Source of the DNA: Saprospiraceae bacterium
GTDB lineage: Bacteria; Bacteroidota; Bacteroidia; Chitinophagales; Saprospiraceae
Length of the DNA stretch: 63,916 nt
Reading direction: 5' to 3'
Assembly: GCA_020629315.1 (NCBI GenBank)
Contig: JAHDDO010000023.1
Location: 1 to 63,916 of the forward strand
Shown: one piece after another, positions 1 to 9,760 of the stretch
How positions within the stretch are numbered: position 1 is the stretch's first letter
Layout: each line of letters begins with the position of its first letter
Notes under the pieces: model-generated
What the model was told of the DNA's origin: nothing
Databases searched by the model: none
The model's input: only the letters and a program-made list of their open reading frames with translations
Program-made: the position numbers and the translations under genes

Positions 1-992
1 ACTGGATTTGATAATGCAAAACAACCTTGCAAGTTAGCGGCATTATTGCCGGCTGAGAGCCCAATGAGACCATCTTCATATTGAAGATCCCAAACCAAGC
101 AAGTACCTGGAGGTGCATCATCAAAATTTACTACGGAAAAATGCGGAGGTAATCCTAAGATATTTCCTTGATCATCGGTTACGACCCATTGTTGATTAGT
201 TCCATTGCCGCCACTGACACTTATACCATCCTCTGGAATAGTATCTGATGTACCATCATTAACGCAGAACTGAAATTCTTCAGCCGTTAAAGTAGCTGCT
301 TCCAATGAATTACAATTGGCAACGGCCACAAATTCATCTATATCCCATACGGCAATTTCGGCGCCATTGCCAATCGGGCAATAGGCTAAAATTTTTATTT
401 CAAATACGCTAGTTTCTTCAACAGTAAAGTTGGGTTCATTGCTGAGGTCTATCGTATGCAATCGCCATTCTTGATAAGTTGGAATATCTGTTTCCTCATA
501 AACTACTGTAGTGCCCAGACTAATTTGGATGCCAAAAAACTCAGCATAATTATTAGGTCCTGAGGCACCATCAATCCAATCAAACATGGCAGGTGCCATA
601 TGATAAAAACTGATAGAAGACAAACTAGCACTTTCATCTTGTGCGCTTAGTTGAAGGTCGATTCGTATCGCTCTATCGCTATCAAAATTAAGATCACAAC
701 CCGGTAAATAACTGACACACATGGCTTCCGAACCGTCTATGCCGGGAGTACATGAGTGCCTGTTAGATGCCGGATTCTCTCTGTAGAGATGATCATTCAA
801 GATCGAAAGGACGTCAGTGTCTCCTGTAACCGTTCCTGTAAATTCTGAATAATCAATATTTGTTTCTGTGTTGAAATAGGCATCGCAATCATCAAAATGG
901 ATATGAAGATTGGATTGACCTATGACTTGAAAACTGAGTAAAAGGATTAGCGGGATGAATAGTGTTTTGTTTAGCGTCAATAGGTTAATCAT
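1..992 (-). CDS. Secreted protein, N-terminal part (runs off the left edge)
   Basis: The minus-strand frame stays open from an ATG at 992 to the window edge, giving about 330 residues with no stop. Residues 1-25 form a signal peptide (MINLLTLNKTLFIPLILLLS, then ending near VIGQ). The mature part is rich in Asp, Asn and Cys and looks like a beta-sandwich extracellular protein. Near the cut end it has a pattern of the form LQGCFALSNP that recurs in large Saprospiraceae-type cell-surface proteins, usually ahead of more repeats and a C-terminal sorting domain. The C-terminus is not visible, so neither length nor sorting signal can be judged. I see no catalytic motif. It is probably a secreted adhesin or other surface protein; its function is unknown. 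Confidence 0.75.
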   Translation of the reverse strand, partial: MINLLTLNKTLFIPLILLLSFQVIGQSNLHIHFDDCDAYFNTETNIDYSEFTGTVTGDTDVLSILNDHLYRENPASNRHSCTPGIDGSEAMCVSYLPGCDLNFDSDRAIRIDLQLSAQDESASLSSISFYHMAPAMFDWIDGASGPNNYAEFFGIQISLGTTVVYEETDIPTYQEWRLHTIDLSNEPNFTVEETSVFEIKILAYCPIGNGAEIAVWDIDEFVAVANCNSLEAATLTAEEFQFCVNDGTSDTIPEDGISVSGGNGTNQQWVVTDDQGNILGLPPHFSVVNFDDAPPGTCLVWDLQYEDGLIGLSAGNNAANLQGCFALSNP

Positions 993-1102
993 TTGTAATT
1001 TTTATTGATGCTATGCAGCTCCTTTTGTAAGGGTTGCTGTATTGCAGCCCCTAGTTTGCAAAAGTGTAGTGGCTACGACAGAATTAAATGCTTTGCCCGG
1101 AC

Positions 1103-1224
1103 AAGGGGACGTAAGGGTAGTCGCGCAGCCAGCATAGCTGGATGAGGGACCAAACGAATAGTGGCGCCTGTAGTGACCTGGTCCTGATGCGAACAAAGCC
1201 AAAGGCTTGCATCAGGAGTCCGCC
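1103..1224 (-). repeat. Structured intergenic repeat, copy A
   Basis: Read on the minus strand, the element begins about 10 nt after the stop of the gluconate permease gene. It opens with GGCGGACTCC, folds into a hairpin CCTGATGC...GCATCAGG (with inner AAGCC/GGCTT), continues with a CGCC...ATTCG.TTGGTC block, forms a second hairpin around CCAGC.TATGCTGG, and ends with ...CTTACGTCCCC. The order is the same as in copies B, C and D. It may act as a 3' UTR or terminator-like structure; the 63-residue frame in this stretch is not a convincing gene. Confidence 0.6.
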
Positions 1225-1234
1225 AAAAAAGTAA

Positions 1235-2566
1235 TTATACAATTAGATAAAGAAGTAGGGATATACTAAAACCCATGAGTGCTAGAATGGTAGTCATCAT
1301 GGTCCATGACCTGAATGTTTGTTCCTCAGTAAGTCCTAAATATTCTTTAACTAACCAAAAACCGCTATCATTTACATGAGAAAAAATGGACGCACCTGAA
1401 GAGATCGCAATTACCAAAACGGCCGTCGCGGCGCTACTGAGATTTGCGTTGGTAATGAGTGGTGCCAGCAGACCGGCAGCTGTTATCATAGCCACGGTAG
1501 CCGAACCTTGAAGAACTCTCACGATAGCTGCTGCTATGAAGGCGAGGATTATAAATGGGAAACCCATTTCTACAAAAGTATTAGCCAGAAATTCGCCTAC
1601 TTGAGTATCCACTAAAACTTGTTTGAAAACACCTCCTGCTCCAGTTAATAGTATAATAACCCCAGCCGGACCTAATGATTGGCTTGTGATAGTAAAAAGC
1701 GCCTTTGGACTCATCCCTCTGTTAATACCCAAGATATACCAAACCAGAAGGTTAGCGATAATCAAAGCGGCAAATGGATGTCCGATAAAATGAATGAATT
1801 CTTTAACGGACGCTGATCTAAGAGGGATCAAGCCTGATGTAACAAAGGTGTTACATAGAATCAAAAGTATCGGCACTAGAATTATGGACAAGATGATGCC
1901 AAATGGAGGTAGTGCTGTATCATCCAGATCAGAGTCCAGCGTCGGTGCGGTAATGAAAATTTTGTTGCCGATAAAACGTCCAAAGATTAGCCCACTGATT
2001 ATAGCCGTCGGTAATCCAACGATAGCTCCCATCAATATGACCCAGCCAAGATCGGCACCCATAATTTCGCATACAGCCACTGGACCGGGTGTGGGCGGAA
2101 TGAAGGCATGGGTAACGGCTAATCCGGCTAATAATGGAATAGCAAACCGTAATAAAGAGGCGCCCGTTTTTTTCTGAAGAGCATAAATGATAGGCACTAA
2201 AATAATAAAGGCAACATCAAAGAATACGGGTATTGCCACAATGAATCCAGTAAGCAATAAACTAGCAGGAGCTCTGTCTGTGCCCATTCGATTCAATAAG
2301 AATTTGGCGATACTTTTAGCGCCTCCAGAAGCTTCTAGGATAGCCCCAAACATAGCACCAAGCCCTACGACAACAGCTACAAAACCCAAAGTGGAGCCCA
2401 TACCTTTTTGAATCGTTTCAATCATTTCGGTGCCGCTGAGGCCAGCCCCTAATCCTGCTATAATACTAGCAATCAATAAAGCGATGAAGGCGGGAATCTT
2501 AAAACGTAAGATCAAGAGTAGTAAAACAACAATCCCTAATACTATGCTCAAAAGAGGTCCTACCAT
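1235..2566 (-). CDS. gntP: Gluconate:H+ symporter, GntP family
   Basis: The 443-residue protein has 12 or more hydrophobic segments and matches the usual GntP length of about 440-450. Family signatures include an N-terminal GPLLSIVLGIVVLL segment, GLGAMFGAILEASGGA near residue 70, IPVFFDVAFIILVPI near residue 112, the THAFIPPTPGPVAV motif near residue 152, and the C-terminal SSGASIFSHVNDSGFWLVKE motif. Members carry gluconate or related sugar acids across the inner membrane with protons. It starts 5 bp after the stop of the gluconokinase/6-phosphogluconate dehydrogenase gene, so the two are very likely co-transcribed as a gluconate-use operon. The substrate assignment rests on that neighbour. 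Confidence 0.93.
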   Translation of the reverse strand: MVGPLLSIVLGIVVLLLLILRFKIPAFIALLIASIIAGLGAGLSGTEMIETIQKGMGSTLGFVAVVVGLGAMFGAILEASGGAKSIAKFLLNRMGTDRAPASLLLTGFIVAIPVFFDVAFIILVPIIYALQKKTGASLLRFAIPLLAGLAVTHAFIPPTPGPVAVCEIMGADLGWVILMGAIVGLPTAIISGLIFGRFIGNKIFITAPTLDSDLDDTALPPFGIILSIILVPILLILCNTFVTSGLIPLRSASVKEFIHFIGHPFAALIIANLLVWYILGINRGMSPKALFTITSQSLGPAGVIILLTGAGGVFKQVLVDTQVGEFLANTFVEMGFPFIILAFIAAAIVRVLQGSATVAMITAAGLLAPLITNANLSSAATAVLVIAISSGASIFSHVNDSGFWLVKEYLGLTEEQTFRSWTMMTTILALMGFSISLLLYLIV

Positions 2567-2571
2567 ACTTA

Positions 2572-4437
2572 TTACGTTCTATGGTTTTGCCAATTTGTAT
2601 GTAGGCTATCACCATCTGGATCGTTGATGTGCTTATAGGTATGTGCGCCAAAATAATCTCGTTGCGCTTGAATAATATTAGCCGATGATTGCTGTTGGAC
2701 TGTCGCTAGGAAATAATGCCAACTAGCTGAAAAACATGGAATAGCAAGCTGGCTATTTGTAGCGAGCATTACCCATTCTTTGAGTGCATGGACATCTTGT
2801 ACTAGCTGTGATCTTATTTTCGACACCTCAAGTAGTGACTGATGAGTACCTAAATAATCCACTAATTCATTCATTAAGTTGGATCGGATGATACAACCAT
2901 TGGACCAGACTTGAGCAACGGCATGTAATGGTATATGCCACCCATATTTTACTGAGGCTGCTTGGATAAGGCGGATGCCTTGGTCGTGATTCAAAATCCT
3001 GGCTGCGCGATACGCTTTTTGTAATACAGACACATCAACGCTCTGTTCTACCGAATCTATATTGTACTCAGCAGCATGGCTAATTCGATCTTTTTTAAAG
3101 GCCGAACTATACCTAGCAAATAAAGCCGCACTGATTGTTGGAATAGGAATACCCAGTTCACAAGCAGCGATGGTTGTCCAACTGCCCGTGCCTTTATTTC
3201 CGGCTTGATCCAAGATGGTATCCAGAATGTATGTTTCTCCTTCTTTAGTTCTAAGAATATCAATCGAAATTTCTAAAAGGTAGCTGCTCAGATCTGTTTC
3301 TAACCAAGACTCAAGAAGTGTCGCAATGGCCTCCGGTTCCATCTGTTGAGCATAGCGAAGGAAATGAATCATTTCAGCGAGAAACTGCATTTCTGCGTAT
3401 TCTATCCCGTTATGGACCATTTTTACAAAGTGTCCAGCACCTTCTGGGCCCATCCATTGACAACAAGGGATGGCCTTGTATCCTATCGCCGAGATCCGTT
3501 CAAGATATTTTTGAATAAACGGGTAGCTTTCTTTGGGTCCACCCACCATAATGGCAGGACCTTTTAAAGCCCCTTCTTCACCGCCAGATACACCTATACC
3601 AAAGAAGTGAATGCCATGTGTCTGCGCCTTTTTCGTTCTGCGTTTTGTAGCCGAATAATGGGCATTGGCGCCATCCATAATAATATCTCCGGGTGCCAAT
3701 AGTGGGATCAATTCTTCGATACATTGATCAATCGCTTCTCCTGCCGTAATCATCAAAAAAATACGGCGTGGCTGTTCCAAAGAATCAACGAATGAGGACA
3801 AGTCATCAAATGCAGATACATCATCTAGATCATACTGAGAGGTAAAGTCGACAGCGATATTTTCTTCTTTCCCTTCTACATGCCTATTGTAGACAGATAG
3901 GCGAATATCTTTACTCGCTATATTTCTACTGATACTTTTTCCCATAACCCCCAAGCCGATCAATCCAAATTCGTTTTTCACGGTTATTTTTTCTTTAATA
4001 GTTGTAATAATGGATTCTACAGATTCTGAAACCTTGAATGTCCAAGCGTTCTGTGGTTCTTCTAAGGTATCGAATTGCGATTGGAGTAAAGAAGCCGGCA
4101 TAAAATGATTTCTTGCAGTGGCTCTTTTATGGATGATTTCGAAGCTTCCTTTTAGATAAATGAATTGACATTCCAAGCCTTGACGTATTATTTGTCTATA
4201 CGAGGATCGCAATGCGGAACACGCCATAACAGCACCTGTGTTTCGCCCTTTATTTTTTAATGCTGTATTGAGGGCTTGCAGCCAAGGAAGGCGATCGGCG
4301 TCCGTAAGCGGTGTGCCTGCTTTCATCTTTGCAATATTAGCCTCAGGATGAAAATCATCGCCTTCGATAAAGGGCATATTCAGTTGTTTGGCAAGCGCTC
4401 TCCCTACAGTGGATTTTCCAGAGGCTGAAACACCCAT
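2572..4437 (-). CDS. Gluconokinase / 6-phosphogluconate dehydrogenase fusion
   Basis: This is one continuous 621-residue frame holding two enzymes. Residues 1-150 are a GntK-type gluconokinase with the P-loop MGVSASGKSTVG, GDDFHPEANIAKM and ACSALRSSYR motifs. Residues 153-621 are a full decarboxylating 6-phosphogluconate dehydrogenase: NAD(P) motif GLIGLGVMGKSISRN, GVSGGEEGALKGPAIM, the catalytic GHFVKMVHNGIEY segment, and the C-terminal QAQRDYFGAHTY. The fusion would take gluconate to 6-phosphogluconate and then to ribulose 5-phosphate. Kinases of this family usually have a beta strand before the P-loop. That strand (KKTIAYII) is encoded in frame just upstream of the first ATG, with only ATA or ATT codons as starts after the in-frame stop at 4486-4488, so translation may begin at a rare codon near 4464 or 4440. 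Confidence 0.93.
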   Translation of the reverse strand: MGVSASGKSTVGRALAKQLNMPFIEGDDFHPEANIAKMKAGTPLTDADRLPWLQALNTALKNKGRNTGAVMACSALRSSYRQIIRQGLECQFIYLKGSFEIIHKRATARNHFMPASLLQSQFDTLEEPQNAWTFKVSESVESIITTIKEKITVKNEFGLIGLGVMGKSISRNIASKDIRLSVYNRHVEGKEENIAVDFTSQYDLDDVSAFDDLSSFVDSLEQPRRIFLMITAGEAIDQCIEELIPLLAPGDIIMDGANAHYSATKRRTKKAQTHGIHFFGIGVSGGEEGALKGPAIMVGGPKESYPFIQKYLERISAIGYKAIPCCQWMGPEGAGHFVKMVHNGIEYAEMQFLAEMIHFLRYAQQMEPEAIATLLESWLETDLSSYLLEISIDILRTKEGETYILDTILDQAGNKGTGSWTTIAACELGIPIPTISAALFARYSSAFKKDRISHAAEYNIDSVEQSVDVSVLQKAYRAARILNHDQGIRLIQAASVKYGWHIPLHAVAQVWSNGCIIRSNLMNELVDYLGTHQSLLEVSKIRSQLVQDVHALKEWVMLATNSQLAIPCFSASWHYFLATVQQQSSANIIQAQRDYFGAHTYKHINDPDGDSLHTNWQNHRT

Positions 4438-4602
4438 AATTATATATGCGATTGTCTTTTTTATTTTTTTGGAGTTTTGCTTAGGCTATACCGGAGTTTG
4501 ATCCCATGAGGAGCAACTGTTTTTCTTTTTGAAATCGTTTTGCTAAGATGATAAATATTCAGAGTAATCTTCGAAAAAGTTGTATTTTACTCAATAGCTA
4601 AC

Positions 4603-4616
4603 GCTACCTAGGTAGC
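4603..4616. repeat. Perfect 14-bp palindrome in a divergent intergenic region
   Basis: GCTACCTAGGTAGC is its own reverse complement and is followed by AACCCC. It lies 39 bp upstream of the subtilase gene, in the 217-bp gap between two divergent genes. A close relative, GCTACCTAGGCAAC, lies at 39973-39986 in another divergent gap. It could be an operator; no regulator can be assigned from sequence. Confidence 0.4.
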
Positions 4617-4654
4617 AACCCCAAGTATATATTAAACGTCCAAATATTGAAGGA

Positions 4655-7078
4655 ATGAGATTTTTGATCCTACTAGTCCTAGTGTGCATGTATGCAAGTA
4701 GCGCTGCACAAGAGCTGCTTTCAAAGGCCCAAATCAATGAAAAGGTGATTAGTTATTTGCATACAGAGAACCAAGTATTTGATTGGAATGAAGCAAGCGA
4801 TGCTATGGTAGCTAGTGCCTTACTTGTTGGTGATTCTATTGCTGCTATTGGATATAAGCCTGCTGACATTGGGGATATCAGAGGCTTTATGCATACGATA
4901 GACATCACGGATCCAGCTTGGTTAGGCGCCAAGGAAAAAATACAAAATGTAATACTGGAGGAAACCAATACATTATTAGGGACTGAATTAAAATTAAATG
5001 CCTTACTTCCTTATGAGGAAAATGAGACCTTACCGTATTTTTTCATAAAGATCATGCATCCGGAGTTAGTAACTACTATACGAGCACTAGATGAAATAAG
5101 ATATTTTGAACCAGCGGGGTATACGGGCTTAGAGGATGAGAATCGAAGTGACGAAGGATGTGCAGATTATAGTGAATCTTTGGATGGGTCAGACTACACT
5201 ATCATAACGCCGAGCGCCATCCAATCTTGGCATCAACTGGAACATGACGTTGATGCCGCTTGGACCAAATGTGATAAAGGGGAAGGCATTTGGGTTTCAC
5301 TCATGGATACAGGTATTTCAGAAGATAACCCAAAATACAATGGTGAGTTTGACGAAGAGGATTCCAATGGTAGAACCTTAGAAAAGAATGGCTACTATCA
5401 AAATGATGGTTGGGCTGATCAATGTGGGCATGGAACCGCCATGGGTGGCCTTATAGCAGCACCCAGAGGTACTAGCGATTCTCCTGCTGGAGTAGCGTAT
5501 CGAGCCAACTTAATTTCTAATAGAGTTACGAATAATGTAGTCATCAACGCGTCGGATGAAATCAATGGATTGGGAGATGCATTAGACGTAGCGGCGGATG
5601 ATAATCGTGTTAGTATAATTAGCATCTCATTGGGCGATGTATTTAGTCATGGTCCAGTAGAAGATGGAATTATAAATGCCTATAATCAAGAGAAGCTCAT
5701 TTTTGCAGCTGCTGGAACCTCAACCACGTTTACCAATTGGTATGGCGTTATTTTTCCGGCTAATATGCCAGAAGCCGTGGCTGTTACAGGCGCCATCGAA
5801 GGGACCTCTTTTGATGAATGTGATGTATGTCATAAAGGAAATGAAGTCTTATTTACTGTCTATATGGAACGATCAGGATCTGGTAACAAAGCGGTCACTA
5901 CTACGAATGATAATGTGAATGATGCCGCCTATAGAGGATATGTGGGTGGTTCTTCCGCGGCTACAGCCACCATGGCTGGTATTGCGGCTATGGCTTGGGG
6001 TAATAATCAGGATTTGAGCCGAGATCAGCTATTAGATCGATTAATTCAGACCTCTAGTTTGTATCCAAATAAAGATGATGATTTCGGTTGGGGAGCTATA
6101 AACGCTTGTGATGCAGTAGACTCCACTTTTAGTTTACCTTGTGCTTCTTCCTTAAGTAATGAGGTAACGATGCAGTTAACATCTATCACCTTTCCTCCCG
6201 TTGATGATACTGGAGACGAGGCAGAATGGGTATTAAAAATCGCAGGTAAATCTTATTACTTTGACGTGCCAGAGAGTGGCGCATCGGGTCATCCTACGGT
6301 TTATTTAAATGAAGGCGCTTGTGATAATGCGCCTGTGGAATTTGACTTGGGTGTCACAACTTGTGGTCAAGGCACCATTAGTATTGAGGTAGAAACGCAT
6401 GAAGACGATGGGACAGGCAGTGATTGCGATTGGAGCTCCTTTTTTGACAGTGATCAAACCATTACTACTGAGGTCGTTGATCTCGGACAAAATGAGTTTA
6501 TTCAATCCACTAGCAATGGAGATTTTGTGTTCCAATATACTTTGTATTGTGCTCCGACCTTTATAGCTGGATTGAGTGATGATACACCAAAGTGTCCTGG
6601 TGATGTGATCCATTTTGAAGCGACGCCGGCGGGTGAAAGCAATTATGAATTCTTTAATGATTTAGATAAGAGCGGCACTATTGATCCAGGTGAACAGTTG
6701 CAAAATGGGCCGTCTAATACCTACTCAAGTAGTGCCATTCTAGACGGTGACATTATTGGAGTAGTCATTACTGCTAGCAATGGATGTATCGACACAACAA
6801 GTGCAGCAATAGCACTCACAGACCCTATGTATAGTGGAACCAATAAGTTGGTAGGCATCGAATCGGGCAATGCGGATTATGAATCAAATTTGCTTATAGA
6901 ATCTGAACAACTTATTGAAGCTACGGCTATTGTTGACTATGACTCCCAGGATACTATTTCGATGGAAGCTGGATTTGAAGTGCAGCAAGGAGCTCAATTT
7001 GAAGCTTTTATAGACGGGTGTAATGATGGTAATGGTGGCCAGAATATTGAGGAAACCAGCGATCCAGAAGATAACTAA
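4655..7078 (+). CDS. Secreted subtilisin-like serine protease (S8 family)
   Basis: The 807-residue protein starts with a signal peptide (MRFLILLVLVCMYASSAAQ). The S8 triad is readable: Asp218 in SLMDTG, His259 in QCGHGTAMGG, and Ser434 in GGSSAATATMAG. The Asn normally found in the oxyanion-hole AAGN motif is replaced by Thr in AAAGTS (residue 355). Residues from about 505 to 700 look like beta-sandwich modules. The last 70 residues form the repeat-like tail common in Bacteroidota (IEATAIVDYDSQDTISMEAG, then FEV..GAQFEAFIDGC), but I see no canonical T9SS type A sorting domain after it. The next gene starts on the last base of the stop codon. The likely role is extracellular or cell-surface proteolysis. 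Confidence 0.88.
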   Translation: MRFLILLVLVCMYASSAAQELLSKAQINEKVISYLHTENQVFDWNEASDAMVASALLVGDSIAAIGYKPADIGDIRGFMHTIDITDPAWLGAKEKIQNVILEETNTLLGTELKLNALLPYEENETLPYFFIKIMHPELVTTIRALDEIRYFEPAGYTGLEDENRSDEGCADYSESLDGSDYTIITPSAIQSWHQLEHDVDAAWTKCDKGEGIWVSLMDTGISEDNPKYNGEFDEEDSNGRTLEKNGYYQNDGWADQCGHGTAMGGLIAAPRGTSDSPAGVAYRANLISNRVTNNVVINASDEINGLGDALDVAADDNRVSIISISLGDVFSHGPVEDGIINAYNQEKLIFAAAGTSTTFTNWYGVIFPANMPEAVAVTGAIEGTSFDECDVCHKGNEVLFTVYMERSGSGNKAVTTTNDNVNDAAYRGYVGGSSAATATMAGIAAMAWGNNQDLSRDQLLDRLIQTSSLYPNKDDDFGWGAINACDAVDSTFSLPCASSLSNEVTMQLTSITFPPVDDTGDEAEWVLKIAGKSYYFDVPESGASGHPTVYLNEGACDNAPVEFDLGVTTCGQGTISIEVETHEDDGTGSDCDWSSFFDSDQTITTEVVDLGQNEFIQSTSNGDFVFQYTLYCAPTFIAGLSDDTPKCPGDVIHFEATPAGESNYEFFNDLDKSGTIDPGEQLQNGPSNTYSSSAILDGDIIGVVITASNGCIDTTSAAIALTDPMYSGTNKLVGIESGNADYESNLLIESEQLIEATAIVDYDSQDTISMEAGFEVQQGAQFEAFIDGCNDGNGGQNIEETSDPEDN

Positions 7079-7605
7079 TGGCGAGTTCTATAGGTCACGG
7101 TGTTTCGGCTATTGCATTTTCTGCTCTTTTACCTAAGACACTACGCACACCCCTTATCGTAACCATAGGCATATTTCTGTCTATTTGTCCAGACTTTGAC
7201 GTCTTCGGCTATTATGCGGGCATACCCTATGAAAGTTTTTGGGGGCACAGAGGATTTACGCATTCTATAGTTTTTGGCTGCGCATTAGGTACCCTGGTTT
7301 CTATCCTTTTTTATAGGAAGTATCATAAAAGGAATCAACGATTGATCTTAGCGATTTACTTTAGCGTTTGTACATTTTCTCACGGCTTGATCGATGCTAT
7401 GACTAATGGAGGTAGAGGCATTGCTATTTTATCTCCATTTAACAATGATCGATTGTTTTTCCCATGGCGTCCTATACAGGTTTCCCCGATGAGTATAAAA
7501 CGATTTATAAGCGAATGGGGATTGGAAGTCCTTGCCAGTGAAGCGATCTGGATAGGGATTCCAAGTTTAGTATTTTATCTATGTGTTCGTTTGATTAGAC
7601 GGTAG
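7078..7605 (+). CDS. YdjM-like membrane-bound metal-dependent hydrolase (DUF457)
   Basis: This is a 175-residue protein with four or five hydrophobic segments. The family pattern is visible: an N-terminal SIGHGVSAIAFS segment, the acidic CPDFDVFGY motif, and WGHRGFTHSIVFG, which carries the conserved His-Arg-Gly-x-Thr-His group. A second histidine motif, SHGLIDAMTNGGRG, lies near residue 100. These residues are thought to bind metal; the biochemical role of the family is poorly known. Its ATG overlaps the stop of the protease gene by one base (taATG), so the two are translationally coupled. Confidence 0.85.
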   Translation: MASSIGHGVSAIAFSALLPKTLRTPLIVTIGIFLSICPDFDVFGYYAGIPYESFWGHRGFTHSIVFGCALGTLVSILFYRKYHKRNQRLILAIYFSVCTFSHGLIDAMTNGGRGIAILSPFNNDRLFFPWRPIQVSPMSIKRFISEWGLEVLASEAIWIGIPSLVFYLCVRLIRR

Positions 7606-7612
7606 CTACTTT

Positions 7613-9679
7613 TTATTGTTTTATGACTTTTTGTGTGGTCCAATGTCCTTGTGAATGGAGTAAAATAGTATATAATCCTGCATTCCATGATTCAGTGTTC
7701 ACTTCAAATTGATAATCAGAAATAGACTTTTGTTGGAAAATCAAGCGGCCGGTAGCATCTACAACTTTACATTCATCAATACGACCTTGTGACTGAATTG
7801 TCATGGCATCATTGATGGGATTAGGTGTTATGACCCATTGTCTAGGATGGGAGTCTGCCGTGCTGCTGAAGATAAAATCACCTTGGGTAAAGATCCCTTG
7901 ACTGGGGTGTAGAAATGTACCAGAACCAGAACTAAGTGAAGCAATTGCGCGCACCATATACCAATCGCCAGTAGTATAATTTAGGTCTTCGAATGACGTA
8001 CCGCTAATAGGCATATCGCCACTGATTCGTTCGAAAATGCCGAATTCATCATCGCTTTTATATACATGATAACCGATTAGGCTTTCGTCTATAGAGGCTG
8101 TCCATTGCAGCGTTGGCACGCCATTTTCCAAAGCTATACTAAGCTCAGATGCAGGATAGGTTTGGAAAAGGCGTAGGGTGGGGTCACCATAAAAATTGAA
8201 GTGGGTTCGGTTCCACCAGTCTCTAGTATCCCAAGGGGCTTCTGGCTTTTGATAATTGTTGTTTATTTCATTATGATCCATGATGTATTTGCAGGCTACG
8301 CCCAGCGGCTCGCCAACACCCACTTGATGAAAAACATTAATGGCAGAAGTGGTCCACAAGGCGATCAAACATTCAGTATCATAACTTAGAATTCTTCGAA
8401 TCGTACTTGCCTGCCAATCATTAGCTGCACCAGTATTAGGAATATCTCCATATCCCCAGTTGCTTTGGTCACTGCTATATACTAAAGCATCCATGCCTAT
8501 GCTTTCCCACTGACTAGTATTGGGAACATGTCTATTAGACATATACCATTTCATAGGGCCATTATTAGCTACCCATGGATTATGATCGGATTCTACATTT
8601 GCATTGCTATTAAATATATTTTCTCCACCGGTAAGGGCGGGCAAACTTCGATATGAAGCATCTTTTGAATTGGAGTAACCATTGCCATTAACACCTGCTA
8701 TATTCGGTACCTTGGCTCCTGATAGAACATGACGATAGCTATGTAATCTATCCAGGTAGTTTTTCATCATAGTGGTTTCACTTTCTTCAATGCCATTTGT
8801 AACTCTTCTAAAGTTTATTCTACCAAAAGCGAGTTCAAGTGTTGAAGGTATTTTATCTTGATCCCATTTAAAGTCACCTGGATTATTTCTAATAATATCT
8901 AAATTTTGAACGGGAAGATCATAACTAGCTGTATCCGTAAATACACCATCTACATCCGCATAAAAACTATCCGAACCTCTTGCTCCTGTTGATTCTGGAT
9001 GTCCATCTGGCGCTTGCAATCCTTGCCCCGATCTGGGTAGAGGGACATGACCTAAGGTAAAGAGCACGCGGGGTTTATCATTCTCAGGGGCATTAAAATA
9101 TACTTCTTGGATCTGCTCTTTAATAGCGATCGTTGCAGCCCCATCATCAAATAGTTCCGTCCCTTTTTCTACCAAAATTTCATTGACAAACCATCCATCT
9201 CCGGTAAGATCTCTTTTTAATCGTAGGACTTCCTCCGGCAGTCTTTCAATAAGATCATAGGTGCTTACTAGTATCATTTGACCTTGATAGTCAGACTGGT
9301 CATACAGTACAGCAGCACACGTGTAACCATAAGCAATACCATTTGCATTATACCTTCGGAGCTGGTATTCCCATACATCACCTGTGGCCACATTATTATC
9401 TATCCAAGCCACAGCTTCCGGGCCCATTTTTTCTTGAACCAATTGCCAATCGTCTCCGGAGCCATACATTTGCCGCCTGTAAATTTCAGTGGAATCTGAG
9501 GTATTAAAAGTGTTATCCAATAGATATAATGTCACTTTTGCAGGGTTAAGCTCTACGGATACATCAACCAGACATACTCGTTGGCCATCATCATTGTAAT
9601 TAAAAAATGAAGTTACCTGAGCTTTCGCATCAACGAATAAGAAAACAAGTATGCAGAAAGTAGCTATTTGGGTGCGCAT
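7613..9679 (-). CDS. Secreted protein with T9SS type A sorting domain, C25 peptidase-like layout
   Basis: This 688-residue protein has a signal peptide (MRTQIATFCILVFLFVDAKA). Around residue 200 the segment LFTLGHVPLPRSGQG leads into a region whose layout (GHVP...DGHP...YADVDG.FTD) I associate with a Bacteroidota family distantly related to gingipain/caspase-fold C25 proteases. I cannot place the catalytic His-Cys pair with certainty. A fibronectin type III-like module follows at about 520-600 (WTASIDESLIGYHVYK). Residues from about 615 to the end are a type IX secretion sorting domain (WVITPNPINDAMTI, ATGRLIFQQ, WNAGLYTILL, QKVIKQ). It should be exported to the cell surface or medium. It converges with the YdjM-like gene, 7 bp apart. 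Confidence 0.72.
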   Translation of the reverse strand: MRTQIATFCILVFLFVDAKAQVTSFFNYNDDGQRVCLVDVSVELNPAKVTLYLLDNTFNTSDSTEIYRRQMYGSGDDWQLVQEKMGPEAVAWIDNNVATGDVWEYQLRRYNANGIAYGYTCAAVLYDQSDYQGQMILVSTYDLIERLPEEVLRLKRDLTGDGWFVNEILVEKGTELFDDGAATIAIKEQIQEVYFNAPENDKPRVLFTLGHVPLPRSGQGLQAPDGHPESTGARGSDSFYADVDGVFTDTASYDLPVQNLDIIRNNPGDFKWDQDKIPSTLELAFGRINFRRVTNGIEESETTMMKNYLDRLHSYRHVLSGAKVPNIAGVNGNGYSNSKDASYRSLPALTGGENIFNSNANVESDHNPWVANNGPMKWYMSNRHVPNTSQWESIGMDALVYSSDQSNWGYGDIPNTGAANDWQASTIRRILSYDTECLIALWTTSAINVFHQVGVGEPLGVACKYIMDHNEINNNYQKPEAPWDTRDWWNRTHFNFYGDPTLRLFQTYPASELSIALENGVPTLQWTASIDESLIGYHVYKSDDEFGIFERISGDMPISGTSFEDLNYTTGDWYMVRAIASLSSGSGTFLHPSQGIFTQGDFIFSSTADSHPRQWVITPNPINDAMTIQSQGRIDECKVVDATGRLIFQQKSISDYQFEVNTESWNAGLYTILLHSQGHWTTQKVIKQ

Positions 9680-9760
9680 AATGGAATTGATTTTAGACTG
9701 AGGAAATTACAAATTGCAATGTCACTTTCCTAACTAAAACCAATGATTATTTGCCGAATT

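Noticed and set aside
1011..1202. 63-residue minus-strand frame before the gluconate operon
   Set aside because: It lies in structured repeat copy A, has no start context or family likeness, and its composition follows the hairpins.
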